Shown here piece by piece: positions 8,205 through 16,303 of a stretch of 38,060 nucleotides of DNA; the stretch's first letter is position 1, and the number at the start of each line of letters is the position of its first letter. The notes beneath the pieces were generated by a model, which did no database searches, had not been told where the DNA came from, and saw nothing but the letters and a program-made list of their open reading frames with translations. Made by a program: the position numbers and the translations under genes. Source of the DNA: an uncultured Lachnospiraceae bacterium (GTDB lineage Bacteria; Bacillota; Clostridia; Lachnospirales; Lachnospiraceae); NCBI GenBank assembly GCA_902489645.1, contig CABUAW010000020.1, forward strand, positions 1-38,060. The letters are read 5' to 3'.

Positions 8205-9578
8205 ATGAATAAACAGGAAGAGAAAAGGAGCAGCTTTTCGGGGAAAATCGGCTTTGTTCTGGCGGCGGCCGGAGCATCGGTGGGACTTGGAAATATCTGG
8301 CGTTTTCCCTATCTGGCGGCAAAATATGGCGGGGGAATTTTTTTGCTGGTATACATCGTATTGGCCTTAACCTTCGGATATACGATGATTATGGCGGAGA
8401 CAGCCTTGGGACGTATGACGAAAAAAAGTCCGGTGGGGGCTTTTGGAGCTTTTGGACATACATGGGGGTTTCGATTTGGCGGCTGGGTGAACGCTATTGT
8501 TCCAATGTTAATTGTGCCCTATTATTCGACTATTGGCGGCTGGGTCGTTAAATATATGGTTGAATATATACGGGGAAACGGCAGTGAGTTAGCCTCCGAT
8601 GGCTATTTTGCCGATTTTATTTCCGGCGGATTTACTGTAGAAATATGGTTTTTGATTTTTGCGGTCGTTACACTTCTTATCATCTATGCGGGAGTGGAAA
8701 ATGGAATCGAGCGGGTGTCAAAATTCATGATGCCTGTATTGGTTGTGCTGGCTGTTATTATTGCGCTTTACTCGATGACAAGAGAAGGGGCCCTTGCGGG
8801 CGTCAAATATTTTCTTGTACCTGAATTTGAAAACTTTTCATGGATGACCGTCGTGTCGGCCATGGGTCAAATGTTTTATTCCCTGTCGATTGCGATGGGT
8901 ATATTGATAACCTTTGGTTCTTATATGAAAAAGGATGTGTCGATTGAGGGCGCGACGGAAAATGTAGAAGTTTTTGATACGGCGATTGCAATTATGGCGG
9001 GGCTGATGATTATTCCGGCGGTTTTTGCTTTCTCAGGTGGTGACCCGGAAATGCTTCAAGCCGGACCGTCTTTGATGTTTATTACTATTCCAAAAGTACT
9101 GGCCAGTATGGGCTTTGGTACAGTGATGGGAATTTTATTTTTTGTTTTAGTGCTTTTTGCGGCGCTGACCAGTGCGATTGCTTTAACAGAAAGTGCAGTG
9201 GCCACTTTCGAGGATGAGCTGAGCTGGAGCCGGAGCAAGGCGACAGTCGTTGTGGGATTAATTATCATTGTTTTCGGAACCCTGTCCTCTCTTGGCTATG
9301 GGCCGCTGGCCTTTATAGAAATTATCGGGATGCCGTTTCTTGACTTTTTTGATTTCCTTACAAATTCCGTAATGATGCCGGTGGCGGCGCTTGCGACCTG
9401 TTTATTAGTCGTACATGTGATTGGAACAGAATGTATTGCGGAGGAAATAGAAAAGGGAGGAGCGCCTTTTAAAAGAAAGAAAATTTTTAACTTTATGATA
9501 AAATACCTCTGTCCAATGTTTGTAATCATTATATTAATCAGTTCAGTAGCTAATGTATTTGGATGGGTATCCATGTAG
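8205..9578 (+). CDS. Sodium:neurotransmitter symporter family transporter
   Basis: 457-residue membrane protein of the NSS (LeuT-like) family, which couples sodium entry to uptake of amino acids or related amines. The family signature lies in TM1 (AAAGASVGLGNIWRFPYLAA, residues about 16-35). Further support is the TM2 region with GYTMIMAETALGR and the TM6 region with SAMGQMFYSLSIAMGILITF. About 11 membrane segments are visible, as in other short bacterial members. The start has GGGGGAG 8 bases upstream. Substrate cannot be read from the sequence. The preceding hairpin suggests attenuation, and the methionine-sulfoxide reductase gene follows 36 bases later, probably in the same transcript. Confidence 0.95.
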   Translation: MNKQEEKRSSFSGKIGFVLAAAGASVGLGNIWRFPYLAAKYGGGIFLLVYIVLALTFGYTMIMAETALGRMTKKSPVGAFGAFGHTWGFRFGGWVNAIVPMLIVPYYSTIGGWVVKYMVEYIRGNGSELASDGYFADFISGGFTVEIWFLIFAVVTLLIIYAGVENGIERVSKFMMPVLVVLAVIIALYSMTREGALAGVKYFLVPEFENFSWMTVVSAMGQMFYSLSIAMGILITFGSYMKKDVSIEGATENVEVFDTAIAIMAGLMIIPAVFAFSGGDPEMLQAGPSLMFITIPKVLASMGFGTVMGILFFVLVLFAALTSAIALTESAVATFEDELSWSRSKATVVVGLIIIVFGTLSSLGYGPLAFIEIIGMPFLDFFDFLTNSVMMPVAALATCLLVVHVIGTECIAEEIEKGGAPFKRKKIFNFMIKYLCPMFVIIILISSVANVFGWVSM

Positions 9579-9614
9579 AGATTTATAAAGGCGGAAGGGA
9601 AAAGGAGGAACAGG

Positions 9615-10079
9615 ATGAAGAATAGTTTAGAGTTTTATAATATGCTGGAACAGCAGGCCGGGGCGCTGATAGACGGCGTCGTCTATCCAATTGCCAACTA
9701 TGCGAATTTGTCCGCATTGCTGTATCAGTCTTTACCGGAAATTAACTGGGTCGGATTTTATTTTATCCAGGAAGGAAAGCTGGTGCTTGGCCCATTTCAG
9801 GGGAAACCGGCCTGTATTGAAATAGAAATAGGAAAGGGCGTGTGCGGAACGGCCGTGGCGAGGGATGCGACGATTATGGTGGAGAATGTCCATGAATTTC
9901 CGGGGCACATTGCCTGCGACGGAGCTTCTATGTCGGAAATTGTTATTCCGATTCATCAGAAGGGTGAGATTGTCGGCGTTCTTGATATCGACAGTCCGGT
10001 GGAAGGCCGTTTTAAAGAAACAGACAGGATTGGCCTGGAAGCCATTGTTCGAGTGATTGAAAAAAATCAGAAAGTGTGA
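9615..10079 (+). CDS. msrC: Free methionine-(R)-sulfoxide reductase (GAF)
   Basis: 154-residue single GAF-domain enzyme that reduces free L-methionine-(R)-sulfoxide in the cytoplasm. The three family cysteines are Cys67 (GKPACIEI), Cys77 (GVCGTA) and Cys101 (HIACDGAS). The spacing of 10 and 24 residues is the same as in the characterised E. coli and yeast enzymes. The motifs NWVGFYF and VGVLDIDSP also fit. The ribosome binding site is AAAGGAGG, 10 bases before the ATG. It lies just after the symporter gene and before a bidirectional terminator. Co-expression would fit uptake of an amino acid together with repair of oxidised methionine, but that link is inference. Confidence 0.93.
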   Translation: MKNSLEFYNMLEQQAGALIDGVVYPIANYANLSALLYQSLPEINWVGFYFIQEGKLVLGPFQGKPACIEIEIGKGVCGTAVARDATIMVENVHEFPGHIACDGASMSEIVIPIHQKGEIVGVLDIDSPVEGRFKETDRIGLEAIVRVIEKNQKV

Positions 10080-10097
10080 ATATAGCGTTTTTACAAT

Positions 10098-10134
10098 AAA
10101 AATGGTTCGGGAGAGCGGCTTCCGAACCATTTTT
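10098..10134. terminator. Bidirectional terminator between convergent genes
   Basis: AAAAATGGTTCGGGA / TTCCGAACCATTTTT with a 7-base loop. The A-run and T-run make it work on both strands, serving the reductase gene from the left and the LacI-type gene from the right. Confidence 0.9.
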
Positions 10135-10145
10135 ATTGACTTTTC

Positions 10146-10202
10146 CTATCGGCCGGGCAATGCCGGGACAGAGGGAAGTTCTATCGGCCGGGCCGTACCG
10201 GG
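10146..10202. repeat. Imperfect 22-base direct repeat at the 3' end of the regulator
   Basis: CTATCGGCCGGGC-N4-CCGGG occurs at 10146-10167 and 10181-10202 with 19 of 22 bases alike. The second copy contains the stop codon and last codons of the LacI-type gene, and the first lies just beyond it. This looks like a local duplication of the gene end, possibly by replication slippage. Confidence 0.7.
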
Positions 10203-11248
10203 CCGGTGGAATTTCGTACAATCAGCTTTGGACGGTACTCAATCCGGCAGATGGGTGGAATTTCAAGAGAATCGGCCCGGGCCGCAATCTTTCTTTCAAG
10301 CAATTCAAAGGCATCGACACCCTTTTCGGAGAGGGAATGTTCGATGGTTGTCAGAGATATACCGTTAAATGCCGATGGAAAAATATTATCGAAACCGCAG
10401 ACGGAATAATCCTCCGGGATGCGGTATTTCATGTCCAGCAGTGCATTGACGATGCCGTAGGCAAGCATATCGTTGATGCCGATAAAAGCGGTGATATCCT
10501 TATCTTTAATCAACGGTTTTGTGGATTCGTATCCAATTCGGGTTTCCCAGTTTAAATCATAATAATCGGTTCGAATTTTTTGCTGAGATTCGGAAATAAT
10601 CAGTTTAGCGCCGGCGGCGCTGAAACGTTCCTTTACGCCCTGGAGACGCCGTATTCTGGGCGTATTGTATTTGGACAGGGAACTGGTAACAAATGCGACT
10701 TTCCGATGCCCAAGCGCCAGCAAATGGTCGGCGATGATTGTGCCGGATTCAACGCTGTTTAATTCCACCGTATCTGTTTCCATAAATTCATCCTTATCGG
10801 TAATGATAACAATAGGAATTTGAGAAGAAAGAACCCGAACACGGTCCTGTTGGTGAGGGGTGAAGGTATAAACGATACCACAAATCGTAGAATTGGCAAG
10901 CATATCCAGATATTGTCGTTCAATTTCCCTGTTTCGGTAGGTGTTGCAGGTGATTGTCACATAGCCTTTGGCGGAAGCGACATTTTCAATGGCCTGATTG
11001 AGTGAGGAATAATAGGGATTGGATAATGCGGGGCAAATGATGGCTATAATTTTAGAAGCGCCTTCGATTAAAGTGGTTTTCCGCTCTTTACCAATGTATC
11101 CCAGGGCCTTTGCGGCGGATTGAACCTTTTCTATCGTTTCAGGGGCAAAGGATACGTTGACTTTTCCACTGAGAATCATCGACGCTGTTGCCTGGGACAC
11201 ACCGGCGATTCGTGCAACGTCGTAGGTGGTTGGTCGGCCTCGGTTCAT
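10181..11248 (-). CDS. LacI-family transcriptional regulator
   Basis: 355-residue DNA-binding repressor. The N-terminal helix-turn-helix is TTYDVARIAGVSQATASMIL, with hinge helix after it. A periplasmic-binding-protein-like effector domain follows (IIAIICPALSNPYYSSL; AFIGINDMLAYGIVNALLD; YSVCGFDN). The recognition helix has ATASMIL where most LacI members have ATVSRVL. The start is taken at 11248 because AAAGGAGG lies 7 bases upstream; the ATG at 11272 would place that site inside the gene. It is divergent from the transporter operon at 11500, with AT-rich repeats between, so it probably controls that operon and itself. The effector is unknown. Confidence 0.94.
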   Translation of the reverse strand: MNRGRPTTYDVARIAGVSQATASMILSGKVNVSFAPETIEKVQSAAKALGYIGKERKTTLIEGASKIIAIICPALSNPYYSSLNQAIENVASAKGYVTITCNTYRNREIERQYLDMLANSTICGIVYTFTPHQQDRVRVLSSQIPIVIITDKDEFMETDTVELNSVESGTIIADHLLALGHRKVAFVTSSLSKYNTPRIRRLQGVKERFSAAGAKLIISESQQKIRTDYYDLNWETRIGYESTKPLIKDKDITAFIGINDMLAYGIVNALLDMKYRIPEDYSVCGFDNIFPSAFNGISLTTIEHSLSEKGVDAFELLERKIAARADSLEIPPICRIEYRPKLIVRNSTGPVRPGR

Positions 11249-11292
11249 GGTGAACCTCCTTTCTGGTTTCATACGGAATAATAATTAGCCAT

Positions 11293-11321
11293 ATTATAGC
11301 ACGGTAACGGACAAAAGTAAA
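11293..11321 (-). promoter_or_regulatory. Promoter of the LacI-type gene
   Basis: On the minus strand, TTTACT (11316-11321), 17 bases, perfect TATAAT (11293-11298). The AT-rich palindromic run AATTAATTAATTAA begins near 11330, just upstream of the -35, a plausible autoregulatory site. Confidence 0.6.
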
Positions 11322-11412
11322 TAATATACTAATTAATTAATAAATTATTTACAAATTTATTGCTAAAAATCTGGGAGAAACTCTGAAAATTCAAGTAAAA
11401 CCTAGAAATAAA

Positions 11413-11441
11413 TTGACACTAAAGGGGTAAACTGGTAAAAT
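11413..11441 (+). promoter_or_regulatory. Promoter of the PotABCD-like operon
   Basis: Perfect TTGACA (11413-11418), 17-base spacer, TAAAAT (11436-11441), 59 bases before the lipoprotein ATG. Confidence 0.75.
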
Positions 11442-11480
11442 TATCAATAAATAAGGACGAATTATCAATTAATTAATTAA
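11439..11480 (+). promoter_or_regulatory. Candidate operators for the LacI-type regulator
   Basis: AATTATCAAT occurs at 11439-11448 and 11460-11469, exactly 21 bases (two helical turns) apart, overlapping the -10 and transcription start. The second copy runs into TTAATTAATTAA, a motif also present near 11330 beside the regulator's own promoter. This is position and pattern evidence only. Confidence 0.4.
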
Positions 11481-11499
11481 CAAAAAAGGAGGAGAAAAT

Positions 11500-12531
11500 A
11501 TGAAAAAGAAAGGAATATTATCAATTGCACTAGGTATCATAATGGCGGTAGGGCTCACAGCCTGTTCCAGTAAAGGGGGAGGCTCCGTTGTCACTTATAA
11601 TACTCCGCAGAACTGGGTAAATTGGGGGAATGTTTTAACTCAGTTCACAAAGGATACGGGAATTACGGCGCCGAATGATAACAAAAACAGCGGGCAGAGT
11701 TTGACGGCTCTTATTGCCGAGAAAAATGCGCCTGTCTGTGATGTGGTTTACCTGGGAATTACCTATGGCATGCAGGCCGTTGAGGAGGGCGTTCTGGAAT
11801 CCTATAAACCGGAAGGCTTCGACGAAATGGATGCCTCTTTGAAAAATGAAGACGGACTTTATTCAACGGTTCATTTTGGGGCCATTGCCATTATGGCAAA
11901 TACGGAAGCGCTTGGCGATTTGCCGGTACCGCAGTCATGGGAAGATTTGCTTGACCCGATGTACAAGGATATGATTGGTTTCCTTGACCCGACGTCCTCG
12001 GCGGTTGGTTATAGTGTCTGTGTGGCCATGAATGAGGCCATGGGCGGCGATTTGGATAATTTTGACCCATTTTTTGAATATATGCAAAAGCTGACGGCAA
12101 ATAATGTTATATGTCCGAAGCAGACATCGACGGCGAAGCTGATGAAAGGGGAAATCCCGATTCTCATTGATGCCGATTTCAACGGATATACATTGAAATA
12201 TGACCAGGACGGACCGATTGAAATTGCGATACCGGAAGAGGGTTCCTTAAAGATACCGTATGTCATTGGTTTAGTCAAAGATTGTCCGCATCCGGAGGAA
12301 GCAAAACAGTTAATTGATTATTTATATTCGGATGAAGGCCAGCAGTTGTTTGCACAGGGTTATGTTCGTCCGGTGAACACAGACGCATTGTCTGATGAAG
12401 TTAAAGCCAAATTCCTTCCGGATAGTGATTATGAACGGGCCATTGAAGTTGATTGGCAGAAGATGAGCGATGTGCAGGATGCCTTTAATGAGCGTTGGAT
12501 TGCGGAAGTATCCGTAAGCGAAGGTGAATAA
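11500..12531 (+). CDS. ABC transporter substrate-binding lipoprotein (PotD/Fbp type)
   Basis: 343-residue extracellular solute-binding protein anchored by a lipid. The signal peptide ends in the lipobox LTAC with lipidated Cys22. The mature domain has the family-1 pattern: early YNTPQNWVNWGNVL, then VCDVVYLGITYGMQ, then a hinge region with VPQSWEDLLDPMYKDMIGF, and C-terminal HPEEAKQLIDYLYSDEGQQL. This is the polyamine / Fe(III) / phosphonate-type clade. The substrate cannot be assigned from sequence. It is the first gene of an operon with two permeases, an ATPase and a TIM-barrel isomerase, behind a promoter facing a LacI-type gene. Confidence 0.92.
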   Translation: MKKKGILSIALGIIMAVGLTACSSKGGGSVVTYNTPQNWVNWGNVLTQFTKDTGITAPNDNKNSGQSLTALIAEKNAPVCDVVYLGITYGMQAVEEGVLESYKPEGFDEMDASLKNEDGLYSTVHFGAIAIMANTEALGDLPVPQSWEDLLDPMYKDMIGFLDPTSSAVGYSVCVAMNEAMGGDLDNFDPFFEYMQKLTANNVICPKQTSTAKLMKGEIPILIDADFNGYTLKYDQDGPIEIAIPEEGSLKIPYVIGLVKDCPHPEEAKQLIDYLYSDEGQQLFAQGYVRPVNTDALSDEVKAKFLPDSDYERAIEVDWQKMSDVQDAFNERWIAEVSVSEGE

Positions 12532-12575
12532 TTAAAATTTGGGGGATTTTAAGAGCAGAATAGGGGTTTATTATT

Positions 12576-13388
12576 ATGAAGAAAAAAGTCATTGAAGGGC
12601 TGTTCGTTGTCCCTACATTAGTCTTATTTTCACTGTTCTTCATTTTCCCGCTGGCGATGCTGGTCATCGCCAGCCTGACGGGAAATGATGGGGGAATTAC
12701 AGTGGCGAATTATACGTCCATCGTTACCAATGCCTATTATCGTCAGGCCATGTGGAACAGTATATGGCTGTCCTTTGTCGTAACGGTAGTGACATTGATT
12801 ATAGCGGGGGTTATTGCCTTTTTCCTGGCGCGAACAGAATTTAAAGGAAAAAATTTATATATGACATTGATAACGTTCCCGATTTCCCTGCCAGGCGTTG
12901 TTGTAGGTTTTATGATTATTATTTTATTTGGTTCTACCGGCGTTATTCCGATGGTGACCAAATTAGCGACAGGGCAAGCCAGCGGAAAGATTGCCTATAC
13001 AATTTTAGGAATATTTTTTGCTTACCTGTATTTTAATATCCCGAAAATTGTAATGACGCTGTATGGCGCGGTGGTGGAATTTGATGTGCGGCTGGAGGAA
13101 GCGGCCAGAACCATCGGCGCCAGTGAAGCGCAGGCCATATTTAAAGTCGTTATCCCGACCCTGATTCCGGTATTTATTTCGGCGGCCGCATTGTCCTTTT
13201 ATACGTCGATGAGCGCTTTCGGCACGGCGTTTACCCTGGCAAATCAGTTTGAAATCATACCGATTGTTATGTATAACGAATTCACATTGAATTTTAAACT
13301 GGCTGCGGCCAGTGCAATGGCCATTGTCATCGGGGCCATCTGTATTGGATTAAACATGCTGTACCGTACAATTTTGGAAAAGGAGTGA
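12576..13388 (+). CDS. ABC transporter permease (PotB type)
   Basis: 270-residue inner membrane permease with about six membrane segments. The BPD_transp_1 EAA loop that docks on the ATPase is visible as EEAARTIGASEAQAIFKVVI (residues about 169-188). The protein begins with a short cytoplasmic tail and a first TM near residues 8-30. It sits 44 bases after the lipoprotein gene and 4 bases before the second permease. It would form the translocation pore as a heterodimer with the next gene product. Confidence 0.94.
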   Translation: MKKKVIEGLFVVPTLVLFSLFFIFPLAMLVIASLTGNDGGITVANYTSIVTNAYYRQAMWNSIWLSFVVTVVTLIIAGVIAFFLARTEFKGKNLYMTLITFPISLPGVVVGFMIIILFGSTGVIPMVTKLATGQASGKIAYTILGIFFAYLYFNIPKIVMTLYGAVVEFDVRLEEAARTIGASEAQAIFKVVIPTLIPVFISAAALSFYTSMSAFGTAFTLANQFEIIPIVMYNEFTLNFKLAAASAMAIVIGAICIGLNMLYRTILEKE

Positions 13389-13392
13389 GACG

Positions 13393-14193
13393 ATGGAATC
13401 CTATAATTTAACGGGGAAAATTTTAAAAATTCTTGTTTATGTGCTGATTATCGTGGTCTCCGCCTTTTTGATTGTACCGATTATTTTCAGCGTTTTAGGT
13501 TCTTTCTCAGCCTACTGGGGGCAGACGCTGTTCAGCCGTGGGCTGACGTTGGACTGGTATAAGCAGGTATTCTATTATTATGGTCATACCATAGGGATTA
13601 CATTGATGATTACATGTATTACGGTAGTTGTGAATATCATCATTGGTTCCATGACCGCATATAAAATGGCAATGAGTTCCCGCAAGGGCTCCAAATGGAT
13701 GAAACTGGCGGAGGAAGTATTGACTCTGCCGACGGCCATTCCCGGAATTGCCATAGGTCTTGCACTGGCTCAGAGCTTTCCGACCATGCGCCAGTCAGGA
13801 ATATTAATTTTAATAGGACATATTATTTTTACCTACCCTCTGATGTTCCGTACAGTCACCGGAGCGCTGCGGACGAAGGATTTCAGGGCCATTGATGAAT
13901 GTGCAGCGTCTCTGGGAGCGGGACCGCTGACACGCTTTTTCAAAGTAATTTTTCCGGCAATCCGTGTTTCCGTATTTTCCGGGGCCATTAACGTATTTAT
14001 GATGTCATTGGGCGAATTCAATATTACATTTTTCCTGTATACGCCGTTTGTCATGACGCTTCCTGTAGGAATGTATGAATCTTATGCATCGCTTAGAATT
14101 GAGGTCGGCAGCGCCTTCACGACGTTGTTTTTGGCCTTTGCCATTCCATTGACATATATTATGAACCGGTTAAATAAAACGCAAACAAAATAA
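13393..14193 (+). CDS. ABC transporter permease (PotC type)
   Basis: 266-residue second permease of the same transporter, with about six membrane segments and the EAA loop DECAASLGAGPLTRFFKVIF (residues about 167-186). TM1 is near residues 12-34. It starts 4 bases after the first permease gene, with GGAG in the upstream gene end, so translation is probably coupled. The ATPase gene follows 12 bases later. Confidence 0.94.
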   Translation: MESYNLTGKILKILVYVLIIVVSAFLIVPIIFSVLGSFSAYWGQTLFSRGLTLDWYKQVFYYYGHTIGITLMITCITVVVNIIIGSMTAYKMAMSSRKGSKWMKLAEEVLTLPTAIPGIAIGLALAQSFPTMRQSGILILIGHIIFTYPLMFRTVTGALRTKDFRAIDECAASLGAGPLTRFFKVIFPAIRVSVFSGAINVFMMSLGEFNITFFLYTPFVMTLPVGMYESYASLRIEVGSAFTTLFLAFAIPLTYIMNRLNKTQTK

Positions 14194-14205
14194 GGAGTAA
14201 CGACC

Positions 14206-15246
14206 ATGGCAAAAGAACATGTAATTATTAAAAATATAAGTAAGGTTTATCCGGACGGAACGAAGGCCCTGCACGATATTAATCTGGTTATCGAAGAAGG
14301 AGAAATCGTTGTCCTGCTTGGGTCCTCCGGCTGCGGCAAGAGTACATTGCTCCGCATTATCGGCGGCCTGGAGAAAAAGACGTCGGGAGAGGTTTACTTC
14401 TATGATAAGGAAATTTCAGGGGTACCTGTAGAAAAAAGAGATATTGGATTTGTATTTCAAAATTATGCGCTCTTTCCAACGATGACGGTCAAAGATAATA
14501 TCCGTTTTGGAATGAAGCTTCGAAAAATGTCTGCGGAGGATATGAATACCCGTCTGGAACATCTGTTGGATTTGATGAATTTAAGAGAGTATGCGGATAA
14601 GAAACCGGGACAGCTTTCCGGCGGCCAGCAGCAGAGGGTGGCCATCGCCAGAGTTTTGGCCATTCAGCCGACGGTACTTTTAATGGACGAGCCGCTGACG
14701 GCGCTGGACGCCAAATTAAAAGACCGGCTCCGCGTAGATTTGGGTATAATGCTTCGGCAGCTTGGAATCACAACAATTTATGTAACCCATGACCAGGCGG
14801 AAGCCATGGCCATTGCGGACCGTATAGCAATTATGAACAAGGGCATTATCGAGCAGATTGATACGCCGGAAAATATTTATACAAAGCCGGCGACGGACTT
14901 CGTTGCCCAATTTATAGGAAAAATCAATAAATTTACCGGAAAGGTTATGAAACAGGCGGATTCCTGTATGGTCAATCTGGGATTTGCGCAGGTACCTTAT
15001 ACCGGAAAAAATCCGGTGGGCGACGGCGAAGAAATTTCCGTATTTTTACGTCCGGAGGATATGTCCATTGCTGAAGATGGGGTTGTCGCAACAGTTGAGC
15101 AGTGCGCCTTCATGGGCGATTATTGCCGGATTGCCGCCGAACTGGACGGTCAGAAGATTTTCTTTGAGGCGCCAAATACGGTAAAAGTGGGAAAGGATGA
15201 GAGGATTCATTTAAATATTCAATATGAAAAAATGATGATGTTGTAA
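14206..15246 (+). CDS. ABC transporter ATP-binding protein (PotA type)
   Basis: 346-residue cytoplasmic ATPase that powers the PotABCD-like importer. Walker A is GSSGCGKST (residues 39-47), the Q-loop is FQNYALFP, the signature is LSGGQQQR, Walker B is LLMDEP, and the H-loop is YVTHD. The C-terminal 100 residues form a TOBE domain (EEISVFLRPEDMSI) that in this clade can bind substrate or regulate uptake. All catalytic motifs are intact. The ribosome binding site is AAGGAG, 8 bases upstream. It is followed 40 bases later by the isomerase-like gene. Confidence 0.95.
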   Translation: MAKEHVIIKNISKVYPDGTKALHDINLVIEEGEIVVLLGSSGCGKSTLLRIIGGLEKKTSGEVYFYDKEISGVPVEKRDIGFVFQNYALFPTMTVKDNIRFGMKLRKMSAEDMNTRLEHLLDLMNLREYADKKPGQLSGGQQQRVAIARVLAIQPTVLLMDEPLTALDAKLKDRLRVDLGIMLRQLGITTIYVTHDQAEAMAIADRIAIMNKGIIEQIDTPENIYTKPATDFVAQFIGKINKFTGKVMKQADSCMVNLGFAQVPYTGKNPVGDGEEISVFLRPEDMSIAEDGVVATVEQCAFMGDYCRIAAELDGQKIFFEAPNTVKVGKDERIHLNIQYEKMMML

Positions 15247-15286
15247 CGATAAAATAGCCGGTTTTCACCGGCAGAGGAGGAAATAA

Positions 15287-16099
15287 ATGAAAGTAAGTTA
15301 TTCGGAATTACCTTTATTGGGAAATCCAGTTCTTGAAAATATCGAATTGCTTATAGCATCTGGCGCAGACAGCGTGGAATTGATGATGGATGCGACGCCA
15401 TGGGATACGGTGGATGGAAATTGGAAGAAAATTGCGAAGGCAATCAATGAGAGAAATTTTGGCATACCATTTACTGTTCATCCGCCGGCCTGGGATACGA
15501 ATCTGGTCAGCCAGATGGCAGAACTGCGGGAGGCGACCTGGAAGCTGCATGTGGATTCCCTGGAATTTGCCGCTCAGATTGGAGCGAAACAGGTGGTTTT
15601 GCATCCGGGTTTTTATGGCTCTCCGGCCTTTGATAAAAAAGAAGCGCAGAACAGGGCGCTGGAGCTGACGGCCAAAATTGCAGAGATTGCAAAGGCTTTG
15701 GGCTTAAAGCTGGCCTTTGAAAATGTCGGTTACCATGGCCAGTCGCTGTTTACCTTTGATGAATACGCCTGTGCGCTGGAGGGCATTGACGATACGGTCC
15801 AGTATTTGATTGATATTGGCCATGCCAATATTAACGGATGGGATGTTCCTGCTTTGATTCGCAAAGTGGCTCCGAGATTGTGCGGCTTACATATTCATGA
15901 TAATAACGGAAATTCGGACCAGCATCTTCCGATTGGCGACGGAGCGCTGGAATGGAATTCCATTTATGCGGCCATGCGGGAAGTGCCGAAAACCTGCGAA
16001 TTTATTTTAGAGTATACACCGGGAACGCCGGTAAACCGGCTGCTTGAGGGTAAAGAATTACTCAAGAAAAATGTATTTGACTGTCAAATTGAAGAGTAG
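15287..16099 (+). CDS. Sugar phosphate isomerase/epimerase-like TIM barrel
   Basis: 270-residue protein of the xylose-isomerase-like TIM-barrel / AP-endonuclease-2 superfamily. Metal-site candidates are seen in VVLHPGF, KLAFENVG, LIDIGHANI, LCGLHIHDNNG, DQHLPIGDGALEW and EFILEYTPG. This is the usual order of His and Glu/Asp ligands on successive strands. Members include sugar epimerases, isomerases, inosose dehydratases and endonuclease IV. The exact reaction is not readable here. As the last gene of the transporter operon and just before a terminator, it most likely acts on the imported compound, which argues for a sugar or polyol derivative. Confidence 0.87.
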   Translation: MKVSYSELPLLGNPVLENIELLIASGADSVELMMDATPWDTVDGNWKKIAKAINERNFGIPFTVHPPAWDTNLVSQMAELREATWKLHVDSLEFAAQIGAKQVVLHPGFYGSPAFDKKEAQNRALELTAKIAEIAKALGLKLAFENVGYHGQSLFTFDEYACALEGIDDTVQYLIDIGHANINGWDVPALIRKVAPRLCGLHIHDNNGNSDQHLPIGDGALEWNSIYAAMREVPKTCEFILEYTPGTPVNRLLEGKELLKKNVFDCQIEE

Positions 16100-16119
16100 A
16101 AGTTTCTACCTCCATTAAA

Positions 16120-16147
16120 AGGGTGTCCGAGAGGGCACTCTTTTTTT
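16120..16147 (+). terminator. Terminator of the PotABCD-like operon
   Basis: AGGGTGTCC / GGGCACTCT (two G-T pairs), GAGA loop, then seven T (16141-16147). Confidence 0.85.
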
Positions 16148-16189
16148 GATGAAATCACGGAAAAATAGTTAAAAAATAAACTAACAATA

Positions 16190-16236
16190 TTGCAATTTGA
16201 ATAATAAGTGATAGAATAGTAATGACAAATTCGTCA
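16190..16236 (+). promoter_or_regulatory. Promoter and palindromic operator of the ior operon
   Basis: TTGCAA (16190-16195), 16 bases, TAGAAT (16212-16217). Just downstream, at the expected transcription start, lies TGACAAATTCGTCA (16223-16236), which matches its own reverse complement at 12 of 14 positions. The site is well placed for repression, but the regulator is not in the window. Confidence 0.5.
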
Positions 16237-16303
16237 ATATTCCCAATCTGACATAATTAAGCAAAGCAGTTGGATAAAGGGAAAGAGGAGGTGACTTAAT
16301 TCC

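Noticed and set aside
10136..10555. Plus-strand open frames across the LacI-type gene
   Set aside because: They are antisense to a gene with clear helix-turn-helix and effector domains, and have no ribosome binding site of their own.
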